64,000 nucleotides of DNA from Cristatella mucedo (Eukaryota; Bryozoa; Phylactolaemata; Cristatellidae). Made by a program: the position numbers and the translations under genes. Below are positions 24,726 through 36,432 of the stretch, in pieces. The notes beneath the pieces were generated by a model, which did no database searches, was not told the origin of the DNA, and saw nothing but the letters and a program-made list of their open reading frames with translations. Position 1 is the stretch's first letter. Each line of letters starts with the position of its first letter. The stretch lies in the NCBI GenBank assembly GCA_009760855.2, contig WPIO01000027.1:2330001-2394000 (forward strand). Direction: 5' to 3'.

Positions 24726-25081
24726 TTAAAGGAATCTTGACAAGAGAATGTTAAGAATGCATTAAAGCCACCCGAAATGCAGCTCTCAGCCCAAAGAAAG
24801 CACGAGTGTGTACCTTGTTTCGCTATAACCGTAGCAAGAACTTAATCACTGCTCAGAAGAAGGTCCTGTTTTCTCATCAACTTAGTAGAAGGTTAGAAGC
24901 CTCGTTAGCTTCTTCACCCCACCCATGGATCCTGCTAACTTATTTCTGCTAGCATGGAGCACTCCGTGCCAATAGGAAGCACACGAGACGAGCCGACGAC
25001 GAGATAAACATCTGCTATCGATATATAAAACCGGTCGCTCGGCACCTGTCCTCGAGTACGATGCCAAGTTACACCTTTGCA

Positions 25082-25152
25082 CACAATCGCGCGCTCGTGC
25101 TCGCGCTCGTGCTCACGCTCGCGCTCGTGCTCGCGCTCGTGCTCGTGCTCGA
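25082..25152. repeat. Tandem GCTCGC/GCTCGT hexamers
   Basis: About 70 bases of alternating gctcgc and gctcgt hexamers (12-base higher-order unit), with single variants gctcac and gctcga. Confidence 0.9.
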
Positions 25153-25494
25153 GCTGAGAACTGGAATAGGACGTAGCAACATAGCGAATAGGAGAAATTG
25201 AATAAGTGATGCTACGATAGTAGCTCTTGAGCCTTTTTGCTATGACGGCAGCACTGGAAAGGTTTGCTTTCTCTTTGAAGAGTTCAGAGTTAGTATTTCA
25301 AAAAAATCACTTAAAGTTCGATAAATATGCAGTGCGGTTGGTAAATGATGCCTAGGCAGTGCCTGGCAGTACTGATGGCTCAAAAACATATTAGGCAACT
25401 TGGGGATAATAAAGTATTAGAAACACCAATAGTACCAGCACTGCAAAGAGTAGCGTTATTATTAATGAAAAAATAATGTATACATTTGTATAGT

Positions 25495-25790
25495 AAAAAG
25501 AATGGTCTGGCAGATGATCCACTGGCCTGGTTCAAGTCGTACTTGTCCGATTGCGTTCAATCCATGTAGCGTGATGGTCATTTCTTATTCAGCACGTCAT
25601 GGACAGCTGTGGAATTCCAAAGCTGAATGAGACATCGCTGAATGAGATGTCGCTGAATGCGTCCATTCTCGGTTCTTTGCTGTTCCCCGCGTTCCCCACC
25701 GAGCCTCTGGGAAAAGTGACAATTATCGCTCAGCTAAGCTTATAGCAGTCGCTGCAACTGCCTGGCTGCAAAACTCTAGTTTCTAGTCCA
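25495..25790 (+). mobile_element. LINE reverse transcriptase fragment
   Basis: Encodes a stretch (Gly-Leu-Ala-Asp-Asp-Pro-Leu-Ala-Trp...Tyr-Leu-Ser-Asp) clearly related to that at 28.79-28.85 kb in the LINE below, with stops. Further on, 25690-25740 matches the block before the catalytic motif of that LINE. It is a decayed internal fragment. Confidence 0.65.
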
Positions 25791-25799
25791 TGAATAATC

Positions 25800-26410
25800 T
25801 TGATAGCAGTAGCTGTTGAAGGACGCGACAGGCGTTACAGAATAATTTAAGTTACAGCACTCAAACGTTGTAAAAAGCGCAAAGGCAGGCACCTTTTTCT
25901 GATTGTCCCGCGTTCTTGTTTTCTGTTTTCAGGTGGTAGCTGTTCTTGCATTTAATGCAGGTACTTATATTAACACTAATTATTATTTGGATTCAAAGAA
26001 ATAGGGCTCGGAAGTCGGTGATACTTCAGGCTTATACATAATTAGCTTTAGATACGGTTGCCGGGAACATTCTCTTTTCCTACCTACTTATCCGTCCACG
26101 ACCACTGCAATGACAGCCGATAAACGGCACGTTGCTAGCCTCCTTATATTAGCGAAAGTGGACAAGCACTCCATAAATAAATAGCTGGCAATATTTATAA
26201 ATGCTGTACCAGTAATAACTAGGACAGATCGCAGGAGAATTATTCAGAACCTCTAGATGTTAATTAATAGACGACTGACATTAAAATCAGAGAGTAAAGC
26301 AACGATGAAGCATCGAGAATATTTCACAGCGTTGCTAGTAAAAGACGCCATTTGAAGAAAAAGAAAAGACGACCTTGCCTAAGCCGCCATCCTTCAGGGT
26401 CAAAGTTTAG
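25800..26410. other. No recognisable gene
   Basis: AT-leaning sequence with no open frame of note and no repeat recognised. Confidence 0.45.
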
Positions 26411-26422
26411 AATCATCTACGG

Positions 26423-26611
26423 CAGCGGTTCTCAGCCTATGGGTCGCGACCCCTTTGGGGTCGAACGACTCTTTCACAAGGATGGCCAAAGACCATTGGA
26501 AAACACGCACTTCCACATTTCGCAAGCCAATAACTTTATGGCCGGGGGTCGCCACAACATGAGGAACTGTCTTAAAAAGGGTAGCGGCATTAGGAAGGTT
26601 GAGAACCGCTG
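26423..26611. mobile_element. hAT-superfamily MITE, SPIN-like, with intact TSD
   Basis: A 189-bp non-autonomous DNA transposon. The left end cagcggttctcagcctatgg and right end aggttgagaaccgctg are terminal inverted repeats of about 15 bp with one mismatch. They are flanked by 8-bp target duplications, atctacgg (26415-26422) and atctaagg (26612-26619), one mismatch apart, with the central TA common for this group. The internal blocks gggtcgcgacccctttgggg, gtcgaacgactctttcaca, gaccattggaaaacac and ggggtcgccacaacatgagg are as I remember them from the SPIN/URR1-type hAT consensus known from mammals, reptiles, a triatomine bug and a pond snail. It encodes no transposase. Whether it is SPIN proper or a close Charlie-like relative needs alignment. 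Confidence 0.9.
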
Positions 26612-26624
26612 ATCTAAGGCAATA

Positions 26625-28375
26625 TGGCGATCATATCCGGAAGCATGGACTTACCTACCGCATTCGGGCATTCGAGCGTGTTGAGAAGAGGAGAGCAAGC
26701 CTGCGTTGGTAGCGCGAAACCAAAGGAGCTGGTAATCGAATTTAACTGTCGTTAATGGCAGGAGCTGTATTACACGACTAAACTGTCACAAGAGCAACTC
26801 CGACGAGAGGTGAAAGAATTTATTTGATGACAGTGTACCGGAGACTTTGTCCAGGACAGCCGTACCCATGATTTGTATCAGCGCACGAGCGACAGATACG
26901 GCGTGCATCCGTGCGCTGATTTCGTTTGCACTGCTCGCCAGCATCTGCGAAAGTTGGTAGCCATTGTCGAAGCTTGCTACATAAGTCGCCTTCGGGCCTA
27001 GAGGGCTCCCTGATTGAGTCGCGCAGCCCTAGTCATTTCAAGCTGCAGCCGATGCGGCAGCCTGCCACTCTTAGCTCTCCACAAATGGTCTCGAGTCCAA
27101 TTCTCAAATGCAGTCATCGTCGGCTTGCTGACTGGCTACCCGTACAATGCGACTGAGATTACTGTCTGAGTCCTCGAGGCCTCATTGTGTGTGACGTTCA
27201 TCCGTCACTCCTCATTCACCTTTTTTTTCTTAGGCCGCAAATAAAATGGGGGAACTGGCAGGCAGATGGTGTGCAGCCTTGCAGGTGCTTGTCTACTTAC
27301 GTCTCGTAAGCTGGTAGCACTGCGAGCTGGCTGCAACCGTCGCGAGAGACGCTGCAGATTCCGGCCCGGCGACGTGTAGCCCTGAGACGCGAGCCTCGAG
27401 CTTAGCTACTCATCTTCTCCCACAAACGCCTCTCGCTGCTGGACGCCCTAATCCCTAGAGACGTCGGACCGAGACGACTAGATCGCATCGCCCGGACTCA
27501 CGTCGTCGTTGTCGTTGCGAAGATGTGGGACGCCTTCGCACTGTCTTTTTCACAAGAACGGCGGCTGTGGCGGATGCTAGACCTGAGCAACGCCTAGCAA
27601 CCGACCGCGGCAGAACAAGGGCCGGGCAGCACAGCTAGCGAAATGATGCAGGCAGGTGCGCACACGGTAGCCGAGTACAACAGCCATAGACGTCGCCGAC
27701 GCGTGAGAAATCAATCCCAATAACTGCGCGAGAACGTTCGCGTGCTTCAGCTGCTGCACTTTAGTTGCTGCTAGCTTAGATATCGGCCGGATATCCTTCG
27801 CACGAGGACCTGTCCTCCGTTCAAAAGCCAGCTCTTAACTGAGAAGATTCGGGTAAACAAGTCAGAAGCTATGATGCATCCGGTTTCAAATAATTGAAAT
27901 ACTGAAAATGGGGAAAACTTCTTTTCGCTGAGACGCAACCGAGGGCTGAACTGCCTCCTTCGAATAAATGAAATAAAATAAATAGGCATTGGGCAACTGC
28001 TGCTTAGATTCAACAATATAGAGAACGGTGCTATGGGCTCACCCGCCAAATTTCATGCTATTTTGCAAAAGCATTCTCACGCAGATGGTCTGCAACTTCG
28101 TGTGCCGGCACTTTTGAAAACGGATTACCGAATTCCTGCCAGCCGGACCCAAAATAGATTTGTAACACAGTAACACATTCGCTGGCCAATGCTGAGAGGT
28201 CTGAATACCCAGATATCAGCGGCTCAGCCGGAAGGTTTTCAGCCTTCTTAACTGAAAACAATTGTGCACATGCGTGCCTCCATAGAATGCCCCCTCCGAG
28301 TAAGCCAATTGTGGAATCGCAACCTGCGACCTTCCTTAAAAGGTTCTCTTAGGTTTCCGCATGCGATGTGGCTAC
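26625..28375. other. No recognisable gene
   Basis: GC-richer around 27.3-27.75 kb, with no recognisable domain or exon chain. Reverse-strand frames at 27577-28261 carry no identifiable motif. Confidence 0.45.
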
Positions 28376-28384
28376 CTTAATAAG

Positions 28385-30060
28385 GTATAGTAAAAACAGC
28401 TCGTCTCTTGAAGACCCAATACCATCATCTCTGTGGTCTTCACTGGCAGAACAACTTAGCCGTGCCATAACTTACAAAGCCTGGATTAGACGCAGAGGTC
28501 CTAGCAAACTATCGCCCAGTTTCCTATCTTCTTTTCTTGTCAAAGATTCTCGAAAAAATTGTCGCTAAGCAGCTGGTAGCACATATTGAAAAGAATGAAA
28601 TTTCAGAAACATTTCAATCAGGGTTCAAGAGGCAGCACTCCACTGAAACTGCTCTTCTTCGTGTTAACGATGCCATTCTACGTGGCAACGATGATGTGAA
28701 TGTCACTGCCCTATCTCTGCTAAATCTATCAGCTGCCTCTGACACCATTGATAATGATGTTCTACTTGAACGATTGAGAACAACGGTCGGTCTCGCAGAC
28801 GATGCACTGGCGTGGTCCAACTTGTACTTGTCTGATCGTGTTCAATCCGTGTCGTGTGGGCGTCAGGTCTCACACACGTGACCGGTCGCCTGTGGAGTCC
28901 CTCGAGGGTTCGTCCTTTGTCTCTTGCTGTCATCCATTTATACTCAACCTCTGGGAAAAGTGATTAAGGCCCATGGAATAGGTGATTACTTTTAAGCTGA
29001 CGATGCTCAGCCGTATTTGTCATTCAAACCGTTGAAATGTGCTGCAGAAACTGATCAAATGAACGCCTGCCTTGCCGACATTCGATCCTGGATGTCGGAA
29101 AACTTCTTGAAACTATATGACGATAAAACCAAACTTCTGCTCCTAGGACACCTTAAGCGTGTGGCTGGATTAAAAGGCTTTGCTCTTCTAATAGGTGACG
29201 CTATTGTGCGACCATCACAGCGTGCTCGAAATTTAGGTGTCGTTTTCGACAGCTGCCTAAACTTTAAAAGCTTTTTTCAGAAGACTGCTTCTACAGCTCG
29301 CCATCACGTCCGATCCCTATCCAAGATTAGGAGATGTCTTCCACAGTGGTTTGCCAAAAATTCAACTTGCTCCTTAGTTCTGTCTCGGCTTGATTATTGT
29401 AATTCCCTTTTTGCTGGGCTACCGAAGAAAGCCACTAGACCACTACAGCTGGCTATGATTATGGCTGCAAGGCTAGTTTTCAAGTCCCAGAGGTTTGACT
29501 ACGTGTCTCCTTTGCTAAAAGAGCTAAGATGGATGCCGGTTGACCAACGGATTCAGAGCAAGGTTCTTACGCTGACCCACAAGGTCCGCCGCGGCTTGGC
29601 TACTTCGCACCTACCTGAACTGCTGCATCAGTTTCAGCCTGTTCGCACCCTCAGGCCCTGTGTGGACAATAAATTAGCTGTCCCATTCCTCCGCTTAAAG
29701 ACCGTTGGCGACATAAGCTTTAGCTCTGCATCTCCTAGACTGTGGAACTCGCTTCCACAATTCTTGCGCAACGACATCTACTCTCCAACTGCCGACTGCG
29801 GTTCATCCTTTTCAGCGGTCCTGAGCTGCTACTTCTATGCTACTCACTACCTCAACTGCTCTCCTGACTCTACTATGCTTCCCAATTTATCTTTGTTGCG
29901 TGAGATGAAGCCTGTTAGCTATTGAATCCGTACCGAAAGCCGCTTAAGCTGAGAGTTCGCTATACAAAACTTTCCTGCGTAGCACCCACACAGTCTTTAT
30001 GGCTTGTGGAATTACAGACGGAGATACATTATATTACATTACATCGCTGACCGTAGATTT
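28385..30060 (+). mobile_element. CR1/L2-like LINE, 5' truncated (family 1, ATTACA tail)
   Basis: Encodes most of a non-LTR reverse transcriptase. Visible blocks in order: NYRPVS-type fingers motif region (28505), ETFQSGF...HSTETALL (about 28605-28655), a Leu-Ser-Ala-Ala-(Ser)-Asp-Thr-Ile-Asp palm block (28722), a degraded catalytic block at about 28985-29010 where a stop precedes Ala-Asp-Asp, and a long intact C-terminal thumb frame (29017-29925) with LSRLDYCNSLFAGLPKKA and SPRLWNSLPQFLRNDI. The upstream endonuclease is missing. The 3' end is attacagacggagatac followed by repeated attaca-like units, not the GCGCC hairpin tail of the other LINE family here. Stops and frameshifts make it inactive. 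Confidence 0.88.
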
Positions 30061-30064
30061 GAAT

Positions 30065-31865
30065 ATTCAATGTTATGCTTATTCTTATTGCTGGAGACTT
30101 GCACGTTATTATCTCTACTAATTAAAGCGAGAAAGTCCGGCACTCCGAAAGATGGCGCACTTGCGTCACGTTGCAAGATGGCACACTTCCGCCGAGTGGC
30201 AAAATAGCGCGGCGTTGTCTTCCGTGAAGAAACTACAATGACTCAGCGAAGCGAGTCCATAGGCAGTGAGCTGCTCGTTATTATTAGTAGTATTACAACG
30301 GTGCATGGTCCTTTGGCGGCAGCAGCAACTGTCGACCGCGTCACCATAGGCTGGGCAGTGACACAACGCGTCTCAAGCTCAGGCTATTTATTTTATTTCC
30401 CAAGAAGGCCAATTTCATTGCGAAATTTCAACTTAGCGTTCTTTTACTCTCAAAAAAGCATATCAATTAATTGACAGGTTCCGACGATGAAGCCCGTTGG
30501 CGTTAAATGCATTTGCATACCATCCATGCCAGCAATCACTTAGTGTCTTTCGTCTACTTGTGGGGCCATTAGGGGCCCATAGATTAGGCGTATATATTAT
30601 AGATGTGGCAAATAGATCCACTTTGGCTTCTCATGCTGTTCACGTTGTCTTCTGTGGAGTACCCGAAATGCAACTCCCCAAAAAAGGGAGCACAAAACAA
30701 TGTTAGCTCTGAATCCTCCGACAATGTAGCTTATTAGCTAAAAGCAATAAATAGCTTTTAATAATCTGATTACCGGTAGCTAGTAATTTAAGCTGTTGTC
30801 AGAAAACAAGCATAGAAAAATGCATAAAAAATCTTTAAATAAATATGAAACTTTACTATATTTATGGATATTGCCGCTTGGCGGCTATATGTCAAATACA
30901 ACCAGCTTTTCCCTCAAGAATAGCATATAGTGCGCGTTAGTTTAATTGGAAAGCGACACGAAATTATTTTGCTAGCCACCCGATTAACAAGCATACTCTG
31001 TTCGAAAGGACATTAGTTTTTATCCGGACATGCTTACATACAAAAAAGGGACTACGGCAAAACAGAAATCCTCTTAAAGAAAGTTGTCAGTGTTTGTAAA
31101 CGCGCGATGAAACTTAGCACCTACTTTAGCAAGCAGTGACAAAAACCTTATGGCTATTCGGTGTTGTGCTTAGGTGCAGTCTTCAGAAGGTGAGTCGCTT
31201 TCTGTTTTCATCAAGTGAATAATTAATAAAAATAATAAGAAACAGCATTAACTTTAATGCCGGGGCTCATTTGGGAGGGCGTTTTCAAATAGCCAACACT
31301 GGTATGGTGATATGATTATCTATCAGAAATTGTTGGGTTCCCGATAAAAAAAAAATGTTATTCTTGGTGGCTGTGACCTCTTATGATAAATTATGCGTGC
31401 ATGGAAACAGCATGGTTTGCGAGAAAGGTCGCCATGTATTAAATTGTGCTCTAGTAACTACCGATGAGCATGAAGTATAGCTCGTCTAGGCCAAGGTTCA
31501 AGGAACAAGACGCGAAATGGAGAGCCCTCACCTTGCGCGCTCGAGGCCCGGTATGAAAAGATCGGTACCTACGACGGCCCAGTTTGCTGTGGCGGCACAA
31601 AAGTTCGAGCGGGCTTGCTTGGCAAAGAGCACACCCTTATCTGACCGAGCTCCGGCTGTGACAATGACCCGCCGCGAACTCATCTACGTATGAGGCACCC
31701 GAGGCTAGCGCAAATAGGAAGTCTCTGGAGCACCAAGTGCCTTCAGGAAGCACACCCAAACTAGTAGGTTTTTTTAACTAGACACACTGTCTCAAGTAGA
31801 CCATTGGACTCAGAACTTTACGAAGCATATCATCATAGTTGCAAGTTCGCAAGGTCCGCGCCACC
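30065..31865. other. No recognisable gene
   Basis: AT-rich intergenic-type DNA. Short open frames only, and no known motif seen. Confidence 0.45.
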
Positions 31866-31869
31866 TGCT

Positions 31870-32480
31870 GAGCCGAGCGTTGGGGACCAGTTAAGCAAAT
31901 ATCCAAATGAGCAATTGCGCCAAGTTTTGTGGAAAACCCGCGCCGCCAAGGTCTTTAATATGGAACTAAAACTAAAAATTTCCTCAGCTTATCTTGGATA
32001 TTGCCATATATGGGTTGGACTGCATTTAGGAAATGCGAGGCCACTGGCAGCGAAGAACAATTGGAGGCCATTTGCAAGAGAACGTGAACGTGAAATTGCA
32101 AGAAATATGTTTTGATTAGTAAACTCAGAATATCGAATATCGTTGTCTAAAGTTTAAAATGGAACTCGCAGCTGCGCGTTGCTTTTATTGGCAATCGTGA
32201 GTGCATCGCAGTTCAAAAGTGCAGGTCGGCTCCTTTGAAAGAACCGCTGGAGGCAATTTGCACGAAAACGCGAAGGTGCAATTGAATGAAATTTGGTGGG
32301 TGAACCGGAACGCCGTTCTCTGATATGTAATCAAATCCGAGGTTGCTCGAGGCTAATTTTGGAAATGGAAGGTTTATCGCTGTCGTTATTCGAGGAACCC
32401 TTTTACGTTCATCAGTTATTTGAGAAAGCCACAAACATAGCGTTCGGTATTACGGGGAAAATGGTCGTATAGTCCTGTCG
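31870..32480 (+). repeat. Dispersed repeat R1, two adjacent copies
   Basis: Two related segments (about 31870-32160 and 32225-32480) share ggaggc(c)atttgca(a/c)gaaaacg and aaattgcaatgaaat-like blocks. The second contains ggttgctcgaggctaattttggaaatg and ttatttgagaaagccacaaacatagcg. A third copy lies at 60375-60640. The frames across it have no recognised domain, so I treat it as a non-coding interspersed repeat of unknown type. Confidence 0.6.
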
Positions 32481-32484
32481 GTGC

Positions 32485-33120
32485 TTGCGTGACTTTCGCC
32501 ACGCAAATCCAAGTCAGCAGCCCGCACGCCGTGCCTCACCACACAGGGCCGTGGGTTCTCTCTGTGGTGCGTGCACCTTTTTTGTAATGCCATAGACTAG
32601 GCCATCTCTTTAGCGATGTACATCCGTCTGTAACTCCACAAAGCTACTGAGACAGTGTGGGTATTACGCAGGCGAGTTTTCTACAGCGCCTTCAAAGCCT
32701 AAGCGGCCTTCTACATGCATCCGGTTGTAAACAGACTTCATCTAATATACAAAGAGAACGTGAGAATCGTAGCTGAGTCAGGAGAGCAGTTGAGGTAGCG
32801 AGTAGCATGGAACTAGCAGCTCAGGGCCGCTCGAAAGAATGTGCCATAGTCGGCAGCAGGAGAGCTGATGAGCTTTGCAGACAAGGCCGTCAAATCAAGC
32901 CCGTCTGAGCAAGGCCGACCAGCCTTTTTAATAGCATTCCGACTTGCCTCCGTGAGAGGGAGTCTCATTTAAAGGTAACTTGCGCTGAGCCTTGTTGAGT
33001 CAAGGCAAATGTGCTTAAACTTTCTACGAACCCGCGCTTTCTGCTTTGGTGCTGTGGATTTCCGCTATTTCCGTCGTGCTTCTTTGCGCTACTTCTATTT
33101 CGCTTCTGCCTCGCTTCCGC
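32485..33120. other. No recognisable gene
   Basis: Ordinary sequence with short frames. The last 60 bases (33060-33120) have pyrimidine-rich cgcttctgcctcgcttccgc blocks and lead into the minisatellite. Confidence 0.45.
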
Positions 33121-33121
33121 C

Positions 33122-33452
33122 GCGCGGCGGGGGCGAGGCAGAAGCTTCGGTGGGGGCGAGGCAGAAGCTTCGGCGGGGGCGAGGCAGAAGCTTCGGCGGG
33201 GGCGAGGCAGAAGCTTCGGCGGGGGCGAGGCAGAAGCTTCGGCGGGGGCGAGGCAGAAGCTTCGGCGGGGGCGAGGCAGAAGCTTCGGCGGGGGCGAGGC
33301 AGAAGCTTCGGCGGGGGCGAGGCAGAAGCTTCGGCGGGGGCGAGGCAGAAGCTTCGGCGGGGGCGAGGCAGAAGCTTCAGCGGGGGCGAGGCAGAAGCTT
33401 CGGCGGGGGCGAGGCAGAAGCTTCGGCGGGGGCGAGGCAGAAGCGCCGCCGG
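33122..33452. repeat. 23-bp GC-rich minisatellite, 14 units
   Basis: The unit is gaggcagaagcttcggcggg followed by ggc. Fourteen head-to-tail copies differ by only a few substitutions (one cggtgg and one ttcagc variant). Because 23 is not a multiple of three, and the unit lacks stops in either direction, several frames on both strands stay open across the array. That explains four long overlapping frames without any being a gene. Confidence 0.97.
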
Positions 33453-33599
33453 TCTTAACCGGAGTCGTTTTGGCTAGACTGGTTTTAATAGCATCAGCGG
33501 AGAAAGTCACTGCTGGTACAACGTGAGCTTCGCGATGAAAATTCCTCCCTGTCATCTCTTGGCTAATTGTCTACAATAATAATCATTATTATAATACAT

Positions 33600-33950
33600 C
33601 TGCCTTAGAGACCTAATGCGATTTTTTGGTAATTTACAAAGGGTGCAAAAGAAGATTGTAAGCAGGTTTAAGACAATACAAAGCGCAATTACAATTTCAA
33701 CGCACGCGAGCGTATGACAAACGCTTCATACAGGTGGTGCAGATGCTTTGAGAAATAGGGAGTGTTTAGCTTCTTTTTGAATGTTGTTTGTTGTTAAGTC
33801 AGAGGATTTTGAGAAGAAGGAGTCAGGAGTGAGCTCCCCTGACTATGAGTCTAGAGTGAGCTCCATGCTATGGATGCATGCGGACTGAAAGGGCGGTTTC
33901 TAAAGTACTACACTAGGTATACCACGTGAAGTTTTCTCAGCGTCATTGCT
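33600..33950 (-). mobile_element. Probable LINE 3' fragment (reverse)
   Basis: The block gtgcagatgctttgagaaatagggagtgtttagcttctttttgaatg corresponds, read in reverse, to the C-terminal FK-x-LK-type end of the LINE ORF, as seen near 8.8 and 59.45 kb. It is diverged. It lies immediately left of the AT-rich Polinton-like region. Confidence 0.4.
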
Positions 33951-36214
33951 ACTTGTGAATTAGCTTTTATATTAAACAAACTTTTTCTATAACATAGAAC
34001 GAAATTCCAACGTGTTTTCGCTAGCACGGGCTAATGTTGAGGCATTCCATGATTATGCTTGAAGAGTTATGGATGCTTATACATCTAAATTTGTTGTTAA
34101 ACTAGTTATTAGAAAGAAGCATGGTAAATCATTTAGAGATGTGCATTTTCTGCTATTTAAAGCTGATATAAATACTACAATTAGTACGATTAGTACAAAA
34201 AATATCTTCAACCTATAACTAATGCTTTTAAGAAATATCATCATCCGACATATGACTCAAAAGTTGAAAGGTTATTAAAGATAGAGTTGAACGGACGGAT
34301 CTTAAAAGGGATGACTAAAAGCGGAAAGGAGGCTGATTATGAGCTTGAAGGATTTGAGTTTTCTTATAACAATCCTAATAATCCTAAGCAAATGTGGAGT
34401 GCTGGTTTAATTTATTTTATCAGTATTTTGATGCCTTCCTTTAAAAATACGAAAGTAATTATGTTTGCTAAGGTAAGATTGGAAAGTGAGATATGACAGT
34501 TACTGCAGTATTATTTGGTGATAAACAGATATTATTAAACAAATTATGTCAATTTTGGGCTATAATTGATCAAAAAAATTAACGATGACAAGGCAATTAG
34601 AAGAATGGTTTGAAAGAGGTTGAAATTAGGTTATTAGTGAGATATTTGCACTGCACACCAAGTTTACTAGCTATACTCTTCAAACAGGAGAAACTTATTG
34701 TGAACTACCTGATAAGGTAAGCTGAAGAATAAAAAAACGCGTTATAATATAAAAAATTATGAAGATAATCATTGCACCTTGCGGTGTGTACTTAGAGCAT
34801 TAAATTTGAGAAATATTTCTCCTAAGAAGAGTCACGATATTAAAGTTTTACTAAAGACTAAGTATTCATCTTTAATTCCAGAATTAAACAAATTCATTAG
34901 TAGTAGTTAAGGACAATCATCTTTATCAGTTTCTACGATTTCAAAGTTGGCTGATATATATTTAGTATTAGCATAAATTTCTATGAACTCGATATTAATA
35001 TTCCCCATTAACAGTTATTCAAGAACTCAAGAATCACATGGTTTTTTGCTGCAGGAGAACAAAGGAATTTCACACTACGTTCTAGTTACTAACTTCAACG
35101 TGCTATGCAGAACGAAGGAGGAGGAGAGTGAACAAGTATATTGCAAGAAATGTCTGTCAAGATTCTATAATAAAGAAAGGTTAAAAGACTGGAAAATGCC
35201 AAAGTTAAAATGCCAACTCCACGATAGAAAGGATGGAACCGGTAACTTAGTAATGTTTAGGGAATATGATAAGATCCTTTATGTCTCCTTCTGCTGCCTA
35301 TGCAGATTTGGAACGTTTCCTAACTGGATTAAGTAATGATTTTGGAGATACTAGTGTTCTGAATGACTCATTTTAAGAGCACCAACCTAATTCTGGGACT
35401 TACGTTCTAGTAGATCATGAGTTTAAAGTAGCTTTCTCACGGATACTTCATGGTTTGTCACTGTGTAACTACTATAGTAACAGATCTTAAAGAATAGGTT
35501 TCTAACTAGGTGATAGTTTTAAAATTAATGTTAGCAAAGAAAGAAGAGCTCAATATGTCTAAGATGACTAGTGAAGAATATGAAGCATTTGATAAATCTA
35601 TTGAGTGTTGGATTTGTAAAAGTTACATAGCAGATAACAAGGTTCTGGACAATTGTCTAGCCAATTAGAGGAAGTTCTCATAGTTATTGTAATTTAAAAC
35701 TAAAAATATTATTTTTACCAGTTTAAACTTACAATCTGGGTGGTTAAGATTCTCACCTCATTATTAGTTCTATGGAGTGTGGTACGGATAAAAAGGGCAT
35801 AGGTATGAATAACAGAAAAGTTCTTAACGATTAAGTTCGGAGATATATGTTTCAAAGATTCACTCTAGATGTTAAATTCTTCTTTAGATAAACTTAATAA
35901 GAATCTTGGAGACGCTAAAAATCTTTTTAAGGCTACTAGGAGCGCATTTTCAAGTTTTTCTGATTCAGATTTCTCTTTGTTCACAAAGAAAGGACTATAC
36001 CTATACGAATACACGAATGGATACTACAGGTTTAGTGAAACAAGCTTCCAAGCATATATAAGTCCAAATCAAATATATCCAGATATATTAATAGATATAT
36101 TAATCAGAAGAACTGCGATTATTAAGTAAATATTTGGAATCCGCTTAGAATTAGTAATTTTGGTCAATATCATAAACTGTATTTAAATTTAGATTCATTA
36201 GATTAAATTTAGAT

Positions 36215-36340
36215 TTAGATTTAGATGGATTTGAATCCTGCCGTGGGCGATAATTTATTGCCACTGGAAGCGGTGCAAGCTTTTAAGGCTCTTCTGCAGC
36301 TATAAAAAGATGCTGTTAAATGAATCGCTTAGAAAATCTA
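36215..36340 (+). mobile_element. SINE family B copy 7, inside polB
   Basis: gatttgaatcctgccgtggg (B-box region), gcgataatttattgcc, ctggaagcggtgcaagctttt, aaggctcttctgcagctat and gatgctgttaaatga follow the family order. It is preceded by (ATTTAG)n-like repeats and interrupts the polymerase frame between its HxLYLxxD-type block and its GxELEL-type block. Confidence 0.75.
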
Positions 36341-36379
36341 TTCATTCAAGTGATCACGTTAATCCCACACAGTTTGTGA

Positions 36380-36432
36380 CTAGTCCTCAAATAGTCCTCA
36401 GATCCTCATATAGTCCTCAACTAGTCCTCAGA
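36380..36432. repeat. Short tandem repeat of tagtcctca
   Basis: Four copies of tagtcctca plus one gatcctca in about 50 bases, directly after the SINE inside polB. Confidence 0.85.

Noticed and set aside
33122-33452. CRISPR array
   Set aside because: Direct tandem units with no spacers; eukaryotic context.
33009-33555. Four overlapping long frames (Arg/Gly and Pro/Ser rich)
   Set aside because: Produced by a 23-bp minisatellite that lacks stops; not a gene.
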